Positions 57,950 to 64,000 of a stretch of 64,000 nucleotides of DNA are shown one piece after another. The position numbers were made by a program, and so were the translations under genes. The stretch's first letter is position 1. Every line of letters starts with the position of its first letter. Source of the DNA: Epiperipatus broadwayi (lineage: Eukaryota; Onychophora; Udeonychophora; Euonychophora; Peripatidae); NCBI GenBank assembly GCA_028023455.1, contig JAQFVV010006221.1, forward strand, positions 3,042,989 to 3,106,988, written 5' to 3'. The notes below the pieces were generated by a model that did no database searches, had not been told where the DNA came from, and saw only the letters and a list, made by a program, of their open reading frames with translations.

Positions 57950-58763
57950 TAATATTTATTTTACAAAGCGCAGACGGTATTTGAAATTAAACTGAGAGAG
58001 TGCAAATCTCTCAAGCACTTAGCCAATCAGATCACAAATACTGGGACAGAGAATTTAACAAGAAAAGAGCGGTTCCACTCTCTTCTTTACTTGTCTTAGT
58101 ATATATCCAAGCCAGTCCAAAGTACTTAGATCTGAAAGCGTGAATCTTAAATATCTTCACACTCAACTCACTGAGTTCTAAATATAAACATACAGCGTGA
58201 AATCTTTCGATTTACTACGCAGTAGTTTTTAGATGTTATAACTTGCAGCAATATATTTAGAACTCAGTGAGTTGAGTGTGAAGATATTTAAGATTCACGC
58301 TTTCAGATCTAAGTACTTTGGACTGGCTTGGATATATACTAAGACAAGTAAAGAAGAAAGTGGAACGACTCTTTTCTTGTTAAATTCTCTGTCCCAGTAT
58401 TTGTGATCTGATTGGCTAAGCGCTTGAGAGATTTGCACTCTCTCAGTTTAATTTCAAATACCATCTGTGCTTTGTAAAATAAATATTATTTACATATATT
58501 GCTGCAAGTTATAACATCTAAAAACTACTGCGTAGTAAATCGAAAGATTTCACGCTGTATGTTTATAATTAGAACTCAGTGAGTTGAGTGTGAAGATATT
58601 TAAGATTCACACTTTCAGATCTAAGTACTTTGGACTGGCTTGGATATATACTAAGACAAGTAAAGAAGAGAGTGGAACCACTCTTTTCTTGTTAAATTCT
58701 CTATCCCAGTATTTGTGGTCTGATTGGCTAAGTGCTTGAGAGATTTGCACTCTCTCACTTTAA
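57950..58763. mobile_element. Permuted palindromic element with 12 bp TSD, no hammerhead found
   Basis: The 12 bp repeat ttttgttttaaa flanks it (57938-57949, 58764-58775). One arm (57950-58255) is followed by its inverse (58258-58572), which runs straight into a second copy of the start of the inverse (58573-58763), so inverted plus direct units are joined at permuted ends. Blocks: tttacaaagcgcagacgg, cactgagttctaaat, ctacgcagtag. I found no CTGANGA/GAAA combination in it. Confidence 0.85.
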
Positions 58764-58775
58764 TTTTGTTTTAAA

Positions 58776-59063
58776 GAATAACTACATTTAAAAAAAAATC
58801 TAAGAGTAATAATAAGTATTATGATATGATTTTAAAAGTTATTTTGAGGTGTTTGGTAGATGTAAATAAAGTATGAAAATTAACTAGAAATTAAATAATA
58901 TAATAAATAATAAATATTAGATAAATCATTATTTATTTTTAACTTTGATTCTGTGTTGTTGGCTAAGTATGTAAAATCTAGCAAAGCATTGTTTAATTAA
59001 CCAATCAAGAGAGTAATTTGTTCGGGTATAAAAATTGGTGCACAATTATTTTCAAGGTACTAC
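58776..59063. other. AT-rich sequence, nothing recognised
   Basis: No gene or family repeat was recognised. Confidence 0.5.
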
Positions 59064-59080
59064 TACTGTTATTACTACTA

Positions 59081-59133
59081 AACATCACAAGATGGCACTA
59101 CTATATGGAGAGTGTTGTTTTGTTTTGAATTGT
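59081..59133. mobile_element. 53 bp mini-F1 element with 17 bp TSD
   Basis: Only the two F1 ends remain: aacatcaca-agatg joined to gcactactatatggagagtg. The 17 bp repeat tactgttattactacta flanks it (59064-59080, 59134-59150), though part of this is low-complexity ACT sequence. Confidence 0.75.
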
Positions 59134-59150
59134 TACTGTTATTACTACTA

Positions 59151-62100
59151 CTACTACTTCTGTTAATGAAGTATACTATATTAAACAACTTAATTTCTTG
59201 TACTTTATAGTTTAAAGATTAGGAGTATCAGTAATAGTCAATTATATTTATTTCTAATTCCAAGAAAGTACAGTAAGTTATTATAAGATCGTATAATACA
59301 AAAATGCCGTGCTAAAAGCTAAGTAATTCCTTATCAACCAATTTATTAAGCCTAATTCTAACATCACATTAAACATGAATGGATCATCATTAAATTTTAA
59401 TTTATGTGAGAAATATAAAAATTATTATTTTTCCATTGGGTACATAATTTTGCCTGTATTAATTAATAATCTTAATTTGCTATGGAGATTAGCAAATCGG
59501 ACATCACATGGAATGTTTAAAAAAGTTCGCCAGAAATCAAAAGTAAAAGAATATAAAAAAATGCTTTTATTTGGAAGACTTATTTAAAACTGAGACTAGG
59601 AAATAAATGATAAAGTTTTTAAAAAACTTTTAACCTGATAAAGATAATTATTTTGAAATGCAGAAATGTTTTCTTTGTGAAGAAATATTTAATAGTATTT
59701 TTTAAAAAAATATGGTAATAATTTTAAAGATGTAAAAACCAAGTCCGTTATCAAAACATTTCAGATTTTATGGAAAAGAAATCTTTTAAATAGGTAATAA
59801 AAATAACCTGTCATTAAATTGTGTATGCTGGTCATACAAAATATTTTGAAAATTGTTTATGGAAATATTTTAAATGCATAATAAGTATTGAGGAACATTG
59901 AGTTGGTGTTACCATATCAAAATATTATAAACCGTCATGGAATCTTACTGAAAATAGCAGAACTTTGAAATTATTTTATTATGTGATATCAAAAGTACTT
60001 TCAATAATTTTTTTTTTAAAAAAAAAATTGGAACCATGAACTATTATTTTATAAACTTTTAAGATCAAATCCATGGTTATTTAGGGGTCAATCCGGATAT
60101 TTTAAAAGTCGACTTCCCTTTTTTTTTTAATTTCTGAAAATTGTCATTCATTTTGTTTTAAAAGTGGAATCAACAGAGCATGCATGATTTTGGCATCAGT
60201 AGAAGTTTTGTCAACAAGTGCTGAAATACCCAAGAGAGGAAAAAAACATTTTTCTTTTAATAAACTTTTATCGATGGAGTTTCTGTTTTCGTAAATATGA
60301 TTTTTGAATTATTTTTACTAATATTAGTGTTAATGCTTATTCCTGGGTTAGAGATAGGAAAGGAACATAAAAAAATATTAATTTATTTACTAACATAATG
60401 CTTAGATTCTTATAAAAAATATTTAATAATTTAAAAACTTAATACTTTAAGTGTAATAGTATAGAATGAATGATATACTATGCAAGTTTTGTTATTTAGT
60501 TCGTGAACCAGAAATGTCAATTAAGTGATTAGCCAGTGGAGATATCACTTATGGTAACAATTGTAAAAATATTAATGATTTTATAATGTATTTTTTATTT
60601 TATTTTAGATGGTCAAAATATTATGTCATTTTTTGTGTAGATGTGTGAGAATGTATAAAAACACGATGCATACACAGAGCTTATAGGAGTTTATTTATTT
60701 TTAAAAAATATGCATACTTTTATCTTATATGATAAATATATTTTAATGTAATGGAAATATAATTATATGATTCTATCATAACTGAACTTAATACTTATTT
60801 TAAATAATTAAAGTATTGAAGTATTAGAACTATAGTAACTATTTATATTTTGGTTCAAGAGTTATTAAAGAAATAAAGTAATCTTTCTTATTGAGTAGTT
60901 AGGTCATTATTTATATGAAAATTTATTTATTGTTGTCAAAAGGTAGTAAGAATTTTAGCTATGTAGAGTGATAAATCTCTAAAGAAGTTATAAAGGTAGT
61001 GGCTTGGGAGTAAGTTAAATGAAACCAAGGTAATATTTTATGTAGGATTTATTTATATGGGAACAAGGGTAATCGATGATGATGATTATGCAAGTATAGA
61101 TAACTTAGCCATATAGCTTGTATATTTTCCATGTCAGTGTTTTCTTTGTGTTAAAGTTAAATGTTCCATAGAGCTGAATAGATAGCCTGGACATTATATT
61201 TTGCAGTGGAGGTTATTTGACAGATAAGTCAGACCTCATTTTCTTATACACTGTTACCATGATGACTATCTAATAGGGGTATTATTGAATTAAAACTTTA
61301 GTTATTCCATATACCTTTGCATCTGTTTGCTATCAAAATTTCTAGCATTACATCGTATGGGATTGTATTTAAAACAGGAAATAATGAATAATTTTGGAGG
61401 TGTGGAAATGTTATTGAAAAGGATAAGATAGGTTGTCTTGCTTGGAGTGAGGATAGAGATGAATGTAAATGATTAACAGAGTATAATTTATAAGGAGGAG
61501 AATCATAAAATATTTTTATATTCTAAATTGATTTTTTTTTAAAAAAAGATGTATAAGTGATAATTAAAGTGGGTTTGTAAAATTACTGATTAATTGTTAA
61601 GTATTTTAAAACTTACTTACGATGCATATTTTTTTGATAAGTAATATGATAAAACTGAATTGTATTTAAATGATACAGATGATTATAGGTTTTATAAATG
61701 TTATTCTGTAGCAATGATATACACCAACACATATATTTTGTCTGATATTAAATTAATATTCAATCAGTAATATAATTAAACCGCTATGTTGTTAATTAAA
61801 TTTATCCATGTCATTATTAAGTTGGAATGACTACATGGTATATTAAATTATTTTAAAAGAATTAAGTACAAGTTAATAGATGAACATTAAACTGGTTAAT
61901 TTTTTATTTTGTATCTTGAAATTAACAAAGTAATGTACATTTAACAGAGATACATTATAATAATATTTTAATAAGAGATATTTTTTATTTTTAAAAAAAG
62001 TGTTCCATATCTTATTCTTCTTTATAATTTTTTTTTTTAAAGTGTAGAAAGTGTGATAATATAAAGTTCATTAATAATGTAAATAATGTACACAAAGTTG

Positions 62101-63474
62101 TTGTTGAAGTTATTAATAAAATTTGTTAAACTTGTTTTATAAATCTTGGTGTTGACTCAATTTCTCCACATCACAGTTACATAATCACAAATAATTTAAA
62201 TTAAGATATAAGATTTGCACAACATAAATAAGATTATTATTTAAGAGTTATAATATTTTCTTGATATGAAATTTTTTTTCAAGAAATTTTATTTGTCATA
62301 TTATTATTATGGTCATAGAATAACTATAAGATATTTACACAGAATTATAGTATTATTGGTTGCCACATATTTTTAGATTATAAGACTATACCACATATTT
62401 ATAATATGCCATATGAATAATAAAAGATTATATCATATTATTATTTATTATTACACATGATCAGTATTATAATGAGAAAAGATATGAGATTAAAGTATAC
62501 ATTGAAGATTATTATTATTATTATTTAATTATTATTGGTATTAGTCAGATGTAGTTGAGAATGATATTAAATCCCTTATCATGCTTAATTACAGAAATTA
62601 TAATTGCCTAGAATTATTTTAAAAGAACCTGAGATTATTTGAACTAAATTATTTAGATAAAGAGAGGAAGATTATTTTATTAGGATAATTTTAATTAATT
62701 AAGTAATTATTGAAGACGTAAGAATGCTATCGATTTAGTGTTTAAGATAATACGATGGAGGATAATATTCTTATGCCATTGAGGTAGTATCCTATGGGAT
62801 ATTGGCTCAATGTATTCGTCTTGCCACTTGTAAACTCACTTCATAGTCATATGATTTTTATTAGATATTTATTTATTTAATTTATGAAACCGAACCATAT
62901 TATTATTTGTTAATTTGAGCTAGTTTAATGACATACAGTATTGGAGAATATATTTATTATTGATTAGATACATTTTAGATGAGCATAATTATTTATCTGA
63001 GCTAGACCAATTTATTATTATTACATATTTCTGGAAGTGAGGGTACAATATATATACATACAAAATAATAATAATAATTTATATTTAATTACGAAGTCAG
63101 TAAGTAAACAATATAATAAATTACAAATTATTAATCAAAATAACTACATGGATTATAACCAATATCGCAAATATTTTTTTAAAGATAGCAAGTGATATGT
63201 AGTCAATATCTAATAAATAAGCAGAGAAAAAAGAATTAAACAACCTAATATACCATTGTAATTGATCTGCTTTTGACTACTTTCCAAATTAAAAGCAGGC
63301 AATGTCTATTGAAGGTTTTTAGCTAATTGAGTATTTATTTTAAAAATTCGTGCACATAAAAGAGAAAATATATCAATAATTACTTTTTATTTATAAAGAT
63401 TAACAACAGATTAAACAATGGAAAAATACCATACTGTATATACTTTACTTTAAGACCATCATTTTTTTAAATTT
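59151..63474. other. Long AT-rich stretch, nothing recognised
   Basis: A 70-residue plus frame (59375-59587) has a short hydrophobic segment and a basic C-terminus but no known motif and no splice support. No DUOX exon was recognised here. Confidence 0.4.
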
Positions 63475-63484
63475 TTTATTATAT

Positions 63485-63600
63485 AAACATTGGTCTGGAG
63501 ATGATGATTTTTGCGATAGAGATTTTAAATTCTTTCTTTATTGGCACTTATAATTAAAGCTTGTTTGGAGCTAGTGGTAAGCTTCATCTAGTGAACATTT
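63485..63600. mobile_element. F2 fragment
   Basis: It starts at ttggtctggag, the 3' half of the F2 hammerhead (GGTC, TGGAG), and continues with the gagattttaaattctttctt, ttggcacttat and aaagcttg blocks of F2. It is 5' truncated inside the ribozyme. Confidence 0.65.
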
Positions 63601-63839
63601 AAAAAAGATTATGTATTTTTAGTTTAAACCAACGATTATAATAAATTTCTAAATATTTGCTAAAAAACAATATTTTCCATTAATGGATTTATTTAAAGTA
63701 GATTGTTCTGAATGCAGAAATTTGACATTTGTAAATCAAATATGCAATGGAATTTTCAACAATCAATATTTCGTTTTATTTTCTTAAAGTTTTAAATCAT
63801 AAATTTAGATAAATAAATTAAAATAATTTTAAAGAGAGA

Positions 63840-64000
63840 GATTTGAGCTCAGTATTTTTCAGTCTATTTATCCTCCATTCTTTCTCAAGCAACTGAAACA
63901 CATGATCATCCACATGCAAAATTGATACATTATTCCCAATAGACATATTTCATGTAAAAACAGCACTCAAATCAGTTGGGTCAGATCCTAATTTTCTACA
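63840..64000 (-). mobile_element. F5 fragment at window edge, degenerate ribozyme
   Basis: The block fttgagctcagtatt...catgatcatccacatg matches F5 flank. The ribozyme remnant (minus, 63935-63980) keeps CCCAACTGAT and GAAATATGTC but has lost the GA of CUGANGA. The element continues past the window. Confidence 0.55.

Noticed and set aside
57990-58240. Hammerhead in the 58 kb palindromic element (ctgagttc...cgtgaaatc)
   Set aside because: The core would read CTGAGTT and the flanking stem I strands do not pair.
59375-59587. 70-residue plus frame with a hydrophobic stretch as a membrane-protein exon
   Set aside because: No recognisable family, and no splice sites in a consistent phase were found.

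Overview
The window looks like intergenic or intronic DNA from an animal with a large, AT-rich, repeat-laden genome. I infer a mollusc, possibly a cephalopod; no marker settles the species. The only convincing host gene is two consecutive exons (minus strand, 53194-53639) of a dual oxidase (DUOX) peroxidase-like domain, joined in a perfect splice phase. Almost everything else is mobile-element DNA or simple repeats, and nearly all open frames in the window are chance.

The main discovery is a large set of hammerhead ribozymes (HHRs). By eye I find about 28 copies in five sequence families, here called F1 to F5; 18 keep complete CUGANGA and GAAA boxes. Each family has its own stem sequences but the same type I architecture: a short stem III, a cleavage triplet (GUC in F1, F2 and F4; AUC in F3; AUA in F5), and a stem I that pairs the bases after the cut with the bases just before CUGANGA. 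The ribozymes sit in 0.4-0.9 kb non-coding elements, many arranged head to head as long palindromes and some as direct dimers with periods of 415-481 bp. F1 and F4 elements are flanked by exact 12-17 bp target-site duplications (TSDs), so they moved by a retroposition-like process. One F1 insertion lies in a duplicated host segment whose other copy keeps the empty site. These are retrozyme-like elements.

Layout. 0-6 kb: a trinucleotide repeat, a decayed pogo/Tigger transposase, an F5 palindrome and two F1 elements, one partly duplicated in tandem. 7-10 kb: F2, F6 (a repeat without a ribozyme), F1 and F5 copies. 14-18 kb: a Penelope-like element (PLE) fragment between two direct repeats, then F6, F1 and F3. 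18-24 kb: mostly unassigned AT-rich DNA. 24-28 kb: a U2 snRNA fragment, a tRNA-like SINE with a 16 bp TSD, a 1.3 kb Tigger-like transposon, the F1 insertion with its empty-site paralog, and a tetranucleotide repeat. 32-41 kb: F1 elements, decayed PLE endonuclease and reverse transcriptase, a SINE, and an F5 unit. 42-45 kb: an RTE-like LINE with a twin-priming inversion nested inside an F1 element. 46-52 kb: an F3 multimer, PLE tails, two F4 palindromes, a 0.4 kb ATT repeat and a 28 bp minisatellite. 53-64 kb: the DUOX exons, F5 dimers, a palindromic element with a 12 bp TSD, a 53 bp mini-F1, and AT-rich DNA.

No autonomous element here is intact. The decayed PLEs and the RTE are the visible candidates for the machinery that moved the ribozyme elements; that link is inference.
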